Shown: one piece after another, positions 25,758 through 35,800 of the stretch
How the letters are laid out: each line of letters starts with the position of its first letter
Numbering within the stretch: the stretch's first letter is position 1
NCBI RefSeq assembly: GCF_051466335.1
Contig: NZ_CP195793.1
Location: 1,674,001-1,738,000, forward strand
From: Planctomicrobium sp051466335
GTDB lineage: Bacteria; Planctomycetota; Planctomycetia; Planctomycetales; Planctomycetaceae
DNA length: 64,000 nucleotides
Reading direction: 5' to 3'
The notes under the pieces: model-generated
The model's input: only the letters and a program-made list of their open reading frames with translations
The model's database searches: none
What the model was told of the DNA's origin: nothing
Position numbers and translations under genes: made by a program

Positions 25758-26777
25758 TTAATTTTCGTCGATGGTCGTTTCTCGTAGAAACTTAGCTGCA
25801 TCTTCCGGCGGAACCGGATTGATGTAGAATCCGCTTCCCCACTCGAACCCTGCCACGCGACTCAGCCGTGGAATGATCTCGATATGCCACAAGTAATGTG
25901 GCAAGTCCTGACTCGAAAACGGTGCAGAGTGAAGTACGAAATTGTAAGCCGGATCATCCAGCCCGATTTCGAGCTTCAGAAGAACTGTTTTCAGGACCGT
26001 CCCGAGATCTTCGATCATCGGCTTGCTGATGTTTTCATAATGGCTCGAATGATGGCGTGGGAGAATCCAGGTTTCAAACGGGAAACGACTCGCGTACGGG
26101 CAGAAGACAACGAAGTATTCCGTTTCCAGAACAATACGTTTCTCTGTTGCAAGCTCCTGCTGAATCATGTCTTCGTAGATGCAACGACCGCGATAGTCGA
26201 AGAACTCGCGTGCCCCCTCAAGTTCCTCCTGAATCGCGATCGGTACGATCGGGGTGACGATCAGTTGAGAGTGGCTGTGATCTAGAGATGCGCCAGCTCT
26301 GCTTCCCTTGTTCTTAAAGATCAGGCCGTGAACCAGGCGGCGGTCTCGCTTCAGGTCGACGAGCCGGTCGCGATATACCCAGAGGACTTCCCGAATGTTG
26401 TCGACACTCAGGCGAGACATGTTTGTCTCGCGGTGTGGACATTCCACGATGACTTCATGTGCCCCGATGGCATTCATCTTGTCGTAAATGCCGTCTCCAC
26501 GTTTCTCCAAATCCCCTTCGATTCTGACGGCAGGGAATTTGTTCGGGATTACGCGGACCCGCCAACCTGGCCCATTAGGAACGCCGCCATCGCGATACGC
26601 AAGGATCTCAGGCGTGGTGGCGTCTTCATTCCCTTCAAGAAACGGATCGAATGCATCGCATGTCGCTGCCGTCTCTTCGAAATTCTGTGGGCGTGTCAGA
26701 CGGTCTGGAGCAATGATGACCCAACGCCCGACAATCGGATCCTTACGCAATTCCTGTGTGGTACGGCCAGTAGTCAT
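25758..26777 (-). CDS. galT: galactose-1-phosphate uridylyltransferase family (possibly ADP-glucose phosphorylase type)
   Basis: 339 residues of the GalT branch of the HIT superfamily. It starts with RKDPIVGRWVIIAPDR, as expected, and has FKNKGSRAGASLDHSHSQ carrying the His-X-His active site and PHYLWHIEIIPRLSR near the end. The nucleotidylated His normally lies in HPHGQ; here it is HSHSQ, which I recall from the plant GalT-like ADP-glucose phosphorylase group, so the substrate may not be galactose-1-phosphate. No other galactose gene is nearby. The next gene in the same direction, aroDE, starts 150 bases later. Confidence 0.85.
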   Translation of the reverse strand: MTTGRTTQELRKDPIVGRWVIIAPDRLTRPQNFEETAATCDAFDPFLEGNEDATTPEILAYRDGGVPNGPGWRVRVIPNKFPAVRIEGDLEKRGDGIYDKMNAIGAHEVIVECPHRETNMSRLSVDNIREVLWVYRDRLVDLKRDRRLVHGLIFKNKGSRAGASLDHSHSQLIVTPIVPIAIQEELEGAREFFDYRGRCIYEDMIQQELATEKRIVLETEYFVVFCPYASRFPFETWILPRHHSSHYENISKPMIEDLGTVLKTVLLKLEIGLDDPAYNFVLHSAPFSSQDLPHYLWHIEIIPRLSRVAGFEWGSGFYINPVPPEDAAKFLRETTIDEN

Positions 26778-26967
26778 TTACGGCTTTCATCTCTTGTCGG
26801 TTCCGAAACTTGCAATCCGCAAGCTTCCGGGTGCCTCGATTCTACCTTGCGATTGATAGCGAGACGCCATGGCGATCAATTGTTGATAGAATTTTAGGAA
26901 TCCGTGTCAAAGATATTCGCTTTGCCGTACACGATAAAGGAATTCAGGGAGTCGACTCAAGACGCGC

Positions 26968-27006
26968 AAAAGAAAACGTGGAGCGAACTTCAATATTCGC
27001 TCCACG
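26968..27006 (-). terminator. intrinsic terminator of the small cytochrome gene
   Basis: Perfect 11-bp stem CGTGGAGCGAA (26977-26987) / TTCGCTCCACG (26996-27006) with an 8-nt loop. On the minus strand TTTTCTTTT follows. It is about 55 bases past the stop at 27061. Confidence 0.88.
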
Positions 27007-27060
27007 CATCAGTTTGATTACAAGTGACATCGTTTAGAAGCCACTTTGTCTGACTTAGTA

Positions 27061-27420
27061 TTACTTGGCTGCTGCTGGCAATGTACCTTCTTTGAGCAGG
27101 TCACCAAAGGTCTTGCCGTCGCCAGCATCGCCTTCAGCTGCTTTGTCGAGTGCTTTCGCGAGAGCTTCTTCGCCCTTCACGTTCTTTTCGCCGAGTGCTG
27201 AACCGAGAGCCTTGCCGTAATCGCTGACGGTCTTCTTGTTCTTGCCCCCTTCACCGTGGCAGACACCGCACTTGAGTTCGTTCGCCTTTTCAGCGACTTT
27301 CTCGTACTTCTCGGTCAATGCCTTCAGGTATTGCGGCCGGGCTTCAGCATTCTTCGAGGTTGCCAGGACAACCACTGCCCCACAAACCAACATGGCCACA
27401 AACAGATTCAGTTTCTTCAT
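27061..27420 (-). CDS. small exported c-type cytochrome
   Basis: 119 residues. Signal peptide MKKLNLFVAMLVCGAVVVLATS, followed by a mature chain of about 92 residues with one heme site CGVCHG near residue 51. The rest is Lys/Ala/Glu-rich and helical. There is no clear distal Met ligand motif (no Met in the mature chain that I can see), so the sixth ligand may be His, Lys or absent. Periplasmic electron transfer or heme sensing is likely. Monocistronic, with its own good promoter at 27547-27575 and terminator at 26968-27006. Confidence 0.82.
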   Translation of the reverse strand: MKKLNLFVAMLVCGAVVVLATSKNAEARPQYLKALTEKYEKVAEKANELKCGVCHGEGGKNKKTVSDYGKALGSALGEKNVKGEEALAKALDKAAEGDAGDGKTFGDLLKEGTLPAAAK

Positions 27421-27546
27421 CCAATTTTCTCCCAGGCTCTACGGTGAAAACCTGACGTTTCCGTGCTTCAATGACCTCACTCAAGGAAATATGAAGCGGT
27501 CTTACTTTGGCACAGCTCGATCAAACGGATTGGTCAGGGGCGTTCC

Positions 27547-27575
27547 ATTAGAATTTTCATATTTGAGACTGTCAA
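27547..27575 (-). promoter_or_regulatory. sigma70-type promoter of the small cytochrome gene
   Basis: Reading the minus strand: TTGACA (27570-27575), 17-base spacer, TCTAAT (27547-27552). A start about 27540 gives a 5' UTR near 120 bases to the ATG at 27420. Confidence 0.7.
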
Positions 27576-27694
27576 CGCAGCATATTGTATGACATGTCCA
27601 AGTGAAGAATTCTGCTGATGTTACAGGATGAGCAATTCAAGTGCCGAAGATTGCGAGAACGGCGTGGATTCGTACACATTGAGCGGGAAGAGTC

Positions 27695-27727
27695 GCCGCA
27701 AGACTCCTCTGTATGAAGTCTTGCGGC
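27695..27727 (-). terminator. hairpin after speA
   Basis: Perfect 11-bp stem GCCGCAAGACT/AGTCTTGCGGC with an 11-nt loop, 15 bases past the speA stop. The T run is missing (GACTCTTCC follows on the minus strand), so termination may be weak or factor-dependent. Confidence 0.55.
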
Positions 27728-27742
27728 ATCTCGGGGATTCCC

Positions 27743-29659
27743 TTAGGCGTCGCGAGCCCCTTCAAGGTAGGTGTAACCCATCAGGCTCTCTTCATAGCAT
27801 TTTACAAACTGTCCTGCCTGAACATTGTTGATCAGACCCTGTCGGACAGCATTCTCGACATGGACCTGAATCTTTGCCATCAGGTCCTTGCCCTTGTACT
27901 GCACGTAATCGAGCACTTCATCAATGGTTTCCCCTTTGATGATGTTCTCAAGAATGACTTCACCATTCTTCAGGTCAACGTGCACGGTATTGGTGTCGCC
28001 GAACAGGTTGTGCAGGTCCCCAAGAATCTCCTGATAAGCGCCAATCAGAAATGCCCCGAGGTAGTACGGTTCATTGTTGTACTCGTGCAGCATCAGCGTT
28101 TTCTTGACGTCTCGACGATCGATAAACGTGTCGATCTTTCCGTCAGAGTCACAAGTGATATCGCACAGCACCGCGTGGCGGGTGGGTTGCTCAGTCAGGC
28201 GATGAATTGGCATCACCGGGAACAACTGCTTGATCGCCCAACTGTCTGGCATGGACTGGAAGAGCGAGAAGTTGCAGAAGAACAGGTCCGAGAGAAGTCT
28301 GTCGAGGCCCTGCAATTCGTCCGGAACGTAGTCGACTTCTTCGTTGATCTTGCGGATCTTGTGACAGATCGCAAAGAACAGATTCTCCGCCAGAACTCGC
28401 TGGTCGAGTGGCAGATAACCTGTACTGAACAGGTTCATTGTCATGTCGAGCGCTTGCTGCGCATCGTGGAAACTCTCAAGGACGTTTCGTGGAGTGACTC
28501 CCTGATACGTTCCCCACAAGTCATGAAGTGGCTGCTCGAATGACTCCGGAATCGTCTTCGGCAACTCGGAGAGTTCACCTTGATGAGTCACCCCCAGGGT
28601 TCCAAACACCAATACGCTGTGGAATGCAGCCACGGCGCGACCACTCTCCGAAATCAAATTCGGGTGTGGAACGCCAGCTTCTTCGCAAACAGTATACGTG
28701 TGGTAAACGACGTCGTTGGCGTATTCCTGTAGCGAGTAATTCATACTCGACTGGAAATTCGTCTGAGATCCGTCGTAATCGACTCCGAGTCCGCCCCCGA
28801 CGTCGAGGTACTCCAACCCCGCACCACGTCGATGCAGGTCGACGTAAACACGAATCGCTTCGTTGATCGCCGCTTTGACCTGTCGAATGTTGGTGATTTG
28901 GCTTCCGAGGTGGAAGTGCAGAAGCTTGAAGCAATCCGCCATTCCCTGACTCTCGAGAAGCTCAAGAGCTCGCAGAATCTCGCTGACAGTCAGGCCGAAC
29001 TTCGAACGATATCCACCTGATGATTGCCAGCGACCCGCGCCTCGGGCAGCGAGTTTCACTCGCATTCCAATCTGTGGGCGTACGCCCAGCTTCTTCGCGA
29101 ATACGAGGATGCGCTCTAGCTCGGAGAATTTTTCGACAACCGGAATCACGGTGCGGCCGATTTTCTGACCAAGCAACGCCATCTCAATGAATTCATCATC
29201 TTTGAATCCATTGCACACGATCGGCATGTGTGGTTCTGTCATCGCCAGAACAGCCAGCAATTCCGGCTTGCTTCCTGCTTCCAGTCCAAAGCCGAAATCA
29301 CGCCCGTACTCGATGATCTTTTCGACCACTTCACGCTGCTGATTGACCTTGATCGGATAAACGCAGGCGTACTTCCCCTGGTAATCGTGATCCTTGATCG
29401 CTTTTGCGAAAACGTCGTGGAGTTCCTGGAGGCGCTCTTTGAGGATTCCGTTGAAGCGGAGCAGGATCGGGAGATCAAGCCCGCGAGCCTGGAGTCTGTC
29501 GACCAGATCTTTAAGGTCGATGGAATAATTGGGGTTTCGGTCCGGGTGCACCTGCACCTGGCCATTCTTCCCGACAGAGAAAAATCCGTTCCCCCAGCGG
29601 CCGATTTCATACTGATCAATCGAATCCGCCAGTGTCCAGGCGCTATTAGGATCCAGCAT
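27743..29659 (-). CDS. speA: biosynthetic arginine decarboxylase
   Basis: 638 residues, the usual SpeA length. A PLP enzyme that makes agmatine from arginine for polyamine synthesis. Seen: VYPIKVNQQREVVEKI with the PLP Lys, FGLEAGSKPELL, FHLGSQITNI, YLDVGGGLGVDYDG, and the C-terminal YLGAFLIGAYQEILGDLHNLFGDTN (quoted in part: GAYQEILGDLHN) with substrate-site residues of the family. Normally cytoplasmic; no speB nearby. The leader upstream holds two perfect inverted repeats (29727-29744, 29784-29805). Confidence 0.95.
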   Translation of the reverse strand: MLDPNSAWTLADSIDQYEIGRWGNGFFSVGKNGQVQVHPDRNPNYSIDLKDLVDRLQARGLDLPILLRFNGILKERLQELHDVFAKAIKDHDYQGKYACVYPIKVNQQREVVEKIIEYGRDFGFGLEAGSKPELLAVLAMTEPHMPIVCNGFKDDEFIEMALLGQKIGRTVIPVVEKFSELERILVFAKKLGVRPQIGMRVKLAARGAGRWQSSGGYRSKFGLTVSEILRALELLESQGMADCFKLLHFHLGSQITNIRQVKAAINEAIRVYVDLHRRGAGLEYLDVGGGLGVDYDGSQTNFQSSMNYSLQEYANDVVYHTYTVCEEAGVPHPNLISESGRAVAAFHSVLVFGTLGVTHQGELSELPKTIPESFEQPLHDLWGTYQGVTPRNVLESFHDAQQALDMTMNLFSTGYLPLDQRVLAENLFFAICHKIRKINEEVDYVPDELQGLDRLLSDLFFCNFSLFQSMPDSWAIKQLFPVMPIHRLTEQPTRHAVLCDITCDSDGKIDTFIDRRDVKKTLMLHEYNNEPYYLGAFLIGAYQEILGDLHNLFGDTNTVHVDLKNGEVILENIIKGETIDEVLDYVQYKGKDLMAKIQVHVENAVRQGLINNVQAGQFVKCYEESLMGYTYLEGARDA

Positions 29660-29726
29660 CGCGACAAGTCACTTCAAGTAAGAGCAATCTTGACAACAAC
29701 GGTCAGCCAAAGGGAATTCAATCTCT

Positions 29727-29805
29727 GTTAGCAACATCGCTAACCAGTCGATGAACATGAATTCCTCTGTCAGCCGCCCCGACCTTCACGGCACCAAAGC
29801 CGTGA
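29727..29805 (-). promoter_or_regulatory. inverted repeats in the speA leader
   Basis: Two perfect inverted repeats lie upstream of speA: GTTAGC-6-GCTAAC (29727-29744) and TTCACGGC-6-GCCGTGAA (29784-29805). The second could be an RNA hairpin and the first an operator. Nothing else in 29660-30065 looks coding; the stretch also holds the terminator at 29874-29919. Confidence 0.4.
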
Positions 29806-29873
29806 AACTCAAGGGAATCGAACATTGTTTACGAAGTGCGGTCGTTAAGAAAGGATTCACTCCAGATTTTCAC

Positions 29874-29919
29874 AAAAATTCCCGGAAGAGGTGTACAGAT
29901 ACCCATTTCGGGAATTTTT
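29874..29919. terminator. bidirectional terminator-like hairpin
   Basis: Perfect 11-bp inverted repeat AAAAATTCCCG (29874-29884) / CGGGAATTTTT (29909-29919) with a 24-nt loop. T-rich on either reading strand. It is about 147 bases past the stop of the DUF1559 gene at 30066 and most likely ends that transcript. Confidence 0.6.
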
Positions 29920-30065
29920 CCAGGATTTCCCTCATCGGTGCAAAGTTCCCGATTCTCGAGCGATTCTCGATATTCGGTTTTAGCAGATGTTTTCGCAGAA
30001 CTTCACAGAGCGGCGAACTGATGGGTGTCAACCTGTTGCGGTACCCGCAGCGAAGGAACTCGAGA

Positions 30066-31046
30066 CTAAAATTCTCCGACGACTTCGCCACTCATCGCGG
30101 TGAGGAGTGATGCCAGAACTCCTAGATCGATATTTTGCGAGACTCCACGTGCCGATCCGTCTCCGAGAGCGCAATGAGCCATCCCGACGTGGTGGCTATA
30201 GATCGAATACTTGTTGTTGCAGTTGATTGCGCAGGTCCCCTTGTTGGCAGCGGTGCCATCTGCAGTGCCGTCGAAAGTGTAAGATCCAACAGCCGAAGCA
30301 TTTCCTTCCGCCCATCCGCACAGGCTGATGTAACCTGAAGTCGCAGAATCGACCAATCCAGAGTTCGGAACCTTATTGTTGGATTGATAGACGGCCGGGC
30401 GTCCTGAGCATTCGAAAATCATAATCGTGTTGCTCAAGCCGTCCGTGATGCTGGCGAATTTTCTCGGTGCGGTCCCTTTGAAAAACGCTTCACGAACGGA
30501 AGGGGCAGTCTCCCCGCGTGAAAGCCACAAGGTTGTCGATGTGTTTGAGGGGATCGAATAATCCGAGACCGCTGCTGGCCATTTCACCGCTGCTGATTTC
30601 GTTGGAAACTGCACATTGACGGACGATCCCTCTGGGTCGCTGGGGCATTGGTGGAAGGGGAGTTGGTATCCGACGGCATCTCGGTTCTCAATTTTGTTCC
30701 ACGAGATCTTGTAGTTGTACATTTCAGAAAGAGGATTGTTGTCGATGTACGGAAGCAGGAACGCTCCCCAGTTGTTCGTCGCATTCACTCCGTCATATTT
30801 TTCGGTCAGAGCGCCAATGACGTAACCGTAACTCGCCTCGAAGTTATGAAATGACAAAGCAATCTGCTTGAGATTGTTCTTGCACTGGGTTCGGCGTGCT
30901 GCCTCGCGGGCTTGCTGGACCGCAGGGAGGAGCAGGGCGATTAACACCGCGATGATCGCGATCACGACCAGCAGTTCAATCAGGGTGAACCCGGAACGTC
31001 GTTTACTCAATAGAGGTCGTTTAGGTGAACGTGAGCGAAGGTGCAC
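30066..31046 (-). CDS. DUF1559 prepilin-like protein
   Basis: 326 residues. A basic leader (KRPLLSKRRSG) precedes a type IV pilin-like cleavage and anchor segment, GFTLIELLVVIAIIAVLIA, followed by LLPAVQQAREAARRTQCKNNLKQ, the DUF1559 hallmark. The C-terminal H-X9-DG motif is HVGMAHCALGDG. This family is expanded to dozens of copies per planctomycete genome. It is probably processed by a prepilin peptidase and displayed at the membrane or surface; the function is not known. Confidence 0.92.
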   Translation of the reverse strand: MHLRSRSPKRPLLSKRRSGFTLIELLVVIAIIAVLIALLLPAVQQAREAARRTQCKNNLKQIALSFHNFEASYGYVIGALTEKYDGVNATNNWGAFLLPYIDNNPLSEMYNYKISWNKIENRDAVGYQLPFHQCPSDPEGSSVNVQFPTKSAAVKWPAAVSDYSIPSNTSTTLWLSRGETAPSVREAFFKGTAPRKFASITDGLSNTIMIFECSGRPAVYQSNNKVPNSGLVDSATSGYISLCGWAEGNASAVGSYTFDGTADGTAANKGTCAINCNNKYSIYSHHVGMAHCALGDGSARGVSQNIDLGVLASLLTAMSGEVVGEF

Positions 31047-31181
31047 GGTAATACTCTCCAGGCAATAATTCCAATTGATGCTGGCTGGAGACTGGACGAA
31101 CGTGATCCAAATTCACATGTGACATGCAAATGGTCCGTTACGCGCAGGCTTTGGCTTGCTGTTCGCGAGATAGAATGAACG

Positions 31182-32549
31182 TTATTCGTCTTCTGGAGCA
31201 TCTTGCTCGACAGGGGCGGTCGCTGGCATGAGATCTCCGGGTTGTGGGAGAACTGGTGGCCGATGGCGGAATCGTGGTTCCTCCAGCGAAATCAAAAATT
31301 CCTCAAGATCATCTAGGTCTTGAGCGTTGAGGCCAAGTGGTCGCAGGTGTGGAGACTTCTTGGGGAACAGAGGATCGTCTTTCTGCTCCTCCTTCGCCAC
31401 AAGAGTGGGCATCCCCGCGTTGTACATCCGGAGAACGTTGGGAAGATCGAATAATCCGTTGTGCATGTAAGGGCGAGTCCGGCTGACATTCCGCAACGTC
31501 GGAGTGCGGAATCGTCCGACATCTTCCTTGTCATTCGAAATGAGATACCGCCCGAGGTCTTCGTATTTGCGACCGTAGTAGCTCAGCCCGATATCGTGGA
31601 ACTTGTGGTCGGTGAGCATCGGACCGGAGTGGCAGTTCATGCAGCGACCAGTGGTGCGGAAGACATCGAGTCCTCGAATGGCACTGTCTGAAAATCGTTG
31701 ATGCTTCCCTTGGAGGAATGTGTCAAAGGGGCTTCGACCGCCAACAAGTGTTCGCTCAAAACAGGCAATCGCCATCGCGACACGACTGATATTGATCGAA
31801 GGGTCACCAAAAACCTGTTCGAACGCAGCACGATAGGCAGGAAGTTGGGAAAGCCTTTCAAGAATCAGCTCTTCGGAGCAGTTCATCTCCTGAGGATTCA
31901 TCAGCACTTGTTCGGCCTGATCTTCGAGAGACGCGGCTCGGCCATCCCAGAAAAAGGTGTGATTGAACCCGACATTCAGAATGGACGGAGCGTTTCGTTT
32001 GAGTTCGAACCGGCTGAGGCCGAAGGAGACTGTGCGACCATCTGCCCAGGCAAGGTCAGGGTCATGACAGGATGCACATGCCATCTCGGAAGATTGAGAG
32101 AGTCGTGGATCAAAGAAAAGGACCCGGCCGAGCGCCGCTTTTTGTTTTGTGAATGGATTCGATTCCGGATGAACCGCTTCCGGCAATAACCCAAGTTCTT
32201 CCCACTGCACACCTTCATCGACTGTCGGAGCCGGCCATTCTGAAGAAGGCTTTGTGTAGATTTCTTTCAAACTTTTCGTGCGGGCTTCCAGCTCTTCCGG
32301 TGTTTCGAGTGGTCGTGGAGCGATCCGCTCGAAGAAGCCGCTCCGTCCGACGGTTCGACTGACAACCGGAGGTGTCGCCTCTGTATTCTCAGGCTGAGGT
32401 TGAGTCGGTGTGTCGGGACTCGTTGCGACTTGAGCGGTTGACGGAGCAACACCATCGCTCGGACCCTCGTCAGCCGAGACGCCGGTCAAAAGAGCGTATG
32501 CGAGAGCAGCGGACGCTAGCAGTGCTGTGAGGACGCGTGATGCAGGCAA
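31182..32549 (-). CDS. diheme cytochrome c peroxidase, MauG/CcpA type
   Basis: About 455 residues. Two c-type heme sites, CASCHD and CMNCHSG, and typical flanks ALGRVLFFDPRLSQS, SFGLSRFELKRNAPSILNVGFN (in part), FRTPTLRNVSRTRPYMHNG. These periplasmic enzymes reduce peroxide or oxidise protein side chains. The longest frame starts at 32690, but a promoter and a Fur-like operator lie at 32587-32615 inside it, so I prefer TTG 32549, which has AAGG 8 bases upstream and directly gives a signal peptide (ASRVLTALLASAALAYALL, cleavage near GVSA). A Pro/Thr-rich linker follows. Probably iron-regulated. Confidence 0.88.
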   Translation of the reverse strand: MPASRVLTALLASAALAYALLTGVSADEGPSDGVAPSTAQVATSPDTPTQPQPENTEATPPVVSRTVGRSGFFERIAPRPLETPEELEARTKSLKEIYTKPSSEWPAPTVDEGVQWEELGLLPEAVHPESNPFTKQKAALGRVLFFDPRLSQSSEMACASCHDPDLAWADGRTVSFGLSRFELKRNAPSILNVGFNHTFFWDGRAASLEDQAEQVLMNPQEMNCSEELILERLSQLPAYRAAFEQVFGDPSINISRVAMAIACFERTLVGGRSPFDTFLQGKHQRFSDSAIRGLDVFRTTGRCMNCHSGPMLTDHKFHDIGLSYYGRKYEDLGRYLISNDKEDVGRFRTPTLRNVSRTRPYMHNGLFDLPNVLRMYNAGMPTLVAKEEQKDDPLFPKKSPHLRPLGLNAQDLDDLEEFLISLEEPRFRHRPPVLPQPGDLMPATAPVEQDAPEDE

Positions 32550-32586
32550 TTTTGTAGCCTTGGATTTAGTAGAAAGAGTTGTGTTT

Positions 32587-32615
32587 ATTTTGGTGAGACT
32601 GAGTCTCAACGTCAA
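32587..32615 (-). promoter_or_regulatory. promoter with Fur-like operator before the diheme peroxidase gene
   Basis: Minus strand: TTGACG (32610-32615), 17-base spacer, CAAAAT (32587-32592). The spacer holds the perfect 7-1-7 palindrome TGAGACTGAGTCTCA (plus strand 32594-32608). The layout matches a repressor site inside a promoter. The same design recurs at 45624-45652. Confidence 0.65.
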
Positions 32616-32866
32616 TGCTGGCGGCGATCCGACCGCCGTTTTCCCCAATTGAAGAAACCCGAGCAATCGGCAGAACACCGAACAGGTCACGTTAATTCTC
32701 GCGGCGTTTGCACATCAAAACGAAACAGCGGTCATCGATCGGCAATGAGATCAGCAGGAGAGGGGACTGCTCACATGATGATGCCGTCGAGCATTGGTTC
32801 GTCCGTGCGCAGGCAATCCGGAGATCCAGTTTACGGTCCTGTCGATGCTGCGAGCGGAGCGAACGG

Positions 32867-35800
32867 TCAGCGGATACCGAGCAGGTTGTTCAGCTGAACA
32901 GAACTGTTGCTGAAGTTCCCGAACTTCGGCTCCAGCGAGAGAGCCACTCCGACATTGTTGCGGCTTCGGTCGTAGCCGAGTCCCAGGTGCAGCAGAAAGT
33001 TTTCGCCGATGCGAGTCACGGTGACCGATTCTCCACGGTCGATTCCTTCAGCAATGTCAAATTGCGCTGCGGCAGTCATGACGTAAAGGTTCGGGCTCAT
33101 CACATAGGAGAAACTTCCGGTGATTAGCTTGCTGTCGATTGGACCGACTTCGACATTGCGGTAGCCAAGATAGGCACTTCCTCGACCGCCCCGCTGATGC
33201 AGAACACCGACATCCCAGACATTTTGACCTCCCGAGAAGAAATCGGTAATTCCATTGGCAAGGAACGTTGTCCTTGGGCTGACGTGCAGAGCATAACGCC
33301 CATTGACCAGACCGAACGTTTCTCCAAAGTTGTCTCGATCTGCTTCCGGGAAAATCGTGGCGCCCAGATCAAGTTCCATCCAGTCCACGATCCGTTCAGC
33401 CTCCGGAGGGCCAACTTTCGTTTGCCATCGATGGTGCATTCCTAACCAGAGCGAATGCATATTCCCGACCAGTTCATGGTACGGCGCGGTCACCGTACTT
33501 CCCGCTCCTGTTCGGACAGCGTAGTAACGAGGATCAAATTGTGCTGGCAATGCCGGGAGACCGAATTCCACAGGGAGCAACCGTTCGCGGAACCGCTCCT
33601 GAGCGTTTTCATCGAACTGGTTGTATTGAGCGATTTCATCCAGATCGCCATCAGCCCGGGCGTAAGAGTAATCCAGATCGTACGTCACTTTGTGAGCCAA
33701 ACCGTTGAGTCCGAGGAGTCGGCTCTGTACTTCCGGCATGTATTTGGCAAACTCGACGCTGGCTCGAATCCCTGCTTTTCCATAGACGCGGCTCATGGCG
33801 TCGCCGTTCAGGTTTTCCTCCCAATGGGCGACCTCTCCAAGTGCATAGGGGACAAAATTCACCGGGCCGACCGCGAAGGGGATGCTCAACTCATGGCGCG
33901 TTTGCATGACTGCCCCTTCCACGTCCGCGAAATAAGGAAGCGGAGTGAACGGGTCTTGAGCAGGATTCGGTGGAGGAGCAGCCTGATTGAGAATTCCGTA
34001 TCCTATCGAAGAGTGCTGGCTCCAAATTACTGGTGATCCGAACAGCGGTTGTCCGAGCAATGTCAGGTCCGCTTTGGGAAGCCAGCTGGTCTGGTCATTA
34101 AAGTCGTTCGAGACCACTGACCCTTGCAGGCTCGCGGTCAAGTTATCCACCTGATGATTCAGGACGATGACATTCTCGAGGTCTTTCTGGGTGTCCCACG
34201 CACGCTCGAAATACTGCTCGTAGAAGTTGCGGTCATCGTTGAAGACATGACCCGCTTCAAACTGCAACCATGTGTTTTCGCCAATGTCCGTGCGATCACG
34301 GAACACGATCATCCCTCGATTGTCATTGAAAATCGGGAGATCACGTCGTTGGTATCCCAGATTGTCACGACCATGATCGTTGGTGTAATAGAGCTCACCC
34401 CAGCCAACGTGGCGGGTCGGCATTCCGAAGAGATCTGTTTCCAGCTCGAAGAGTCCACGGCTTCCCACCCCCGGACCTCGCGCGGAACGCCAGTCGGCGA
34501 GAAGTTGCCAGTCCACAGAAGGAGGAAGATCGGTTCCCAGGATCGTTTTCAAATCCCAGGCCGATTCAATCGTGGCCCCGAACATTCCACTATAACCAAC
34601 ATCCAGTTTCCGGATTGGAATATGCGGGTCTTCTGCTGGTCCAGCCAGATAGGGGGCTGCAAACACAGGAACGTCACCCAGATAGATGACGTTGTTCAGG
34701 CTGGTCGCGAAGAACATTCCCCCTTCGGGCTTCCCTGTGACCGGGTTGATTTGATTTTCGTTTCCGAAATACCGCTTGTCGATGTAAACGTCGCTGGCCT
34801 GAGCCCTCCACTGCGGCTTGCCAAACTCACTGGTGGTCAGGAATGCATCTTTGGCGTGAAAGCTGTTTTCGGAATTTTGCCGGACTTCAGCTGCCCGCAG
34901 GCGAAGTGTTCCCTGCAGATCTGGGAGTACGGAACGAATCTCGGTGTTCATGCTCAAACCACGATGATTCTTCAAGTCGTAGTAAGCGTGACTTGCCCGA
35001 ATGTCGTTTCCACCTTGTCGGATAACGATGCTTCCTTCCAGGTAAACCTGAAACGGCGTCTCTTGATCGATATCGAATTCCCCTTGGTCTCCCACGTGAT
35101 TCGCATCGGTCCAAATGACGGCTCGATCCGCTGTGAGGTCGACCAGCGATAAGACTGTTTGTCCGTTTCCAATTTGCAATGGAACATTGTCGACGACGAT
35201 GTTCACTCCGCCTGTAATCGTGATGACGTACTCTGCGGGGACCGATCCTTCGTTGACTTCACCCTTGGCTTCGATGTGCCCTCCGAGAAACTTGGGGGAG
35301 ATCCGGACGTGTTGTCGAATCCGCTCCTGAGGGGCAGGAAGCATCGGGAGAGATTGCCCCGGGACCTCTAGAGTGTATTGAGCTTGCCGAATCGGCCTGC
35401 TTTCAGCGTTTCGTTTGTCCGATGCACGCAGGTAGACCGGATCTTGTGAAGCACCGGGCAGGATCGTCGGTTCGGGGCCAAGATGTTCGAGCCCCATGTT
35501 CGATTCAAGGTCAATCAGAAGCAACGGTTCGTGGGTCCGTCGAGCTGCAGTTTCGGCTGTGACGGAGTACTCCGAGCTGGCTTCCAGATACACCTGATAC
35601 TGTTTCTGCGATGACCCGGAGTCCGGCAACTCCCAGAGTACCGCCGCCGGTGCCATCCATCGTTTGCTCCCTTGAACGATCTGGCAGTTCCCCCGAAGGA
35701 GTCGAACAGTCTCGTTGCCATGCTGGAACTTTGCTGAGTAGTCCGCCTGGATCTGAATGGCTTGAAGCTGAGGATCGACAGACGCAAATGGAGTCGGTCG

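Noticed and set aside
34124..35152. 342-codon frame opposite the LptD-like gene
   Set aside because: The minus-strand frame is longer, has a promoter and a barrel pattern; the plus frame looks random.
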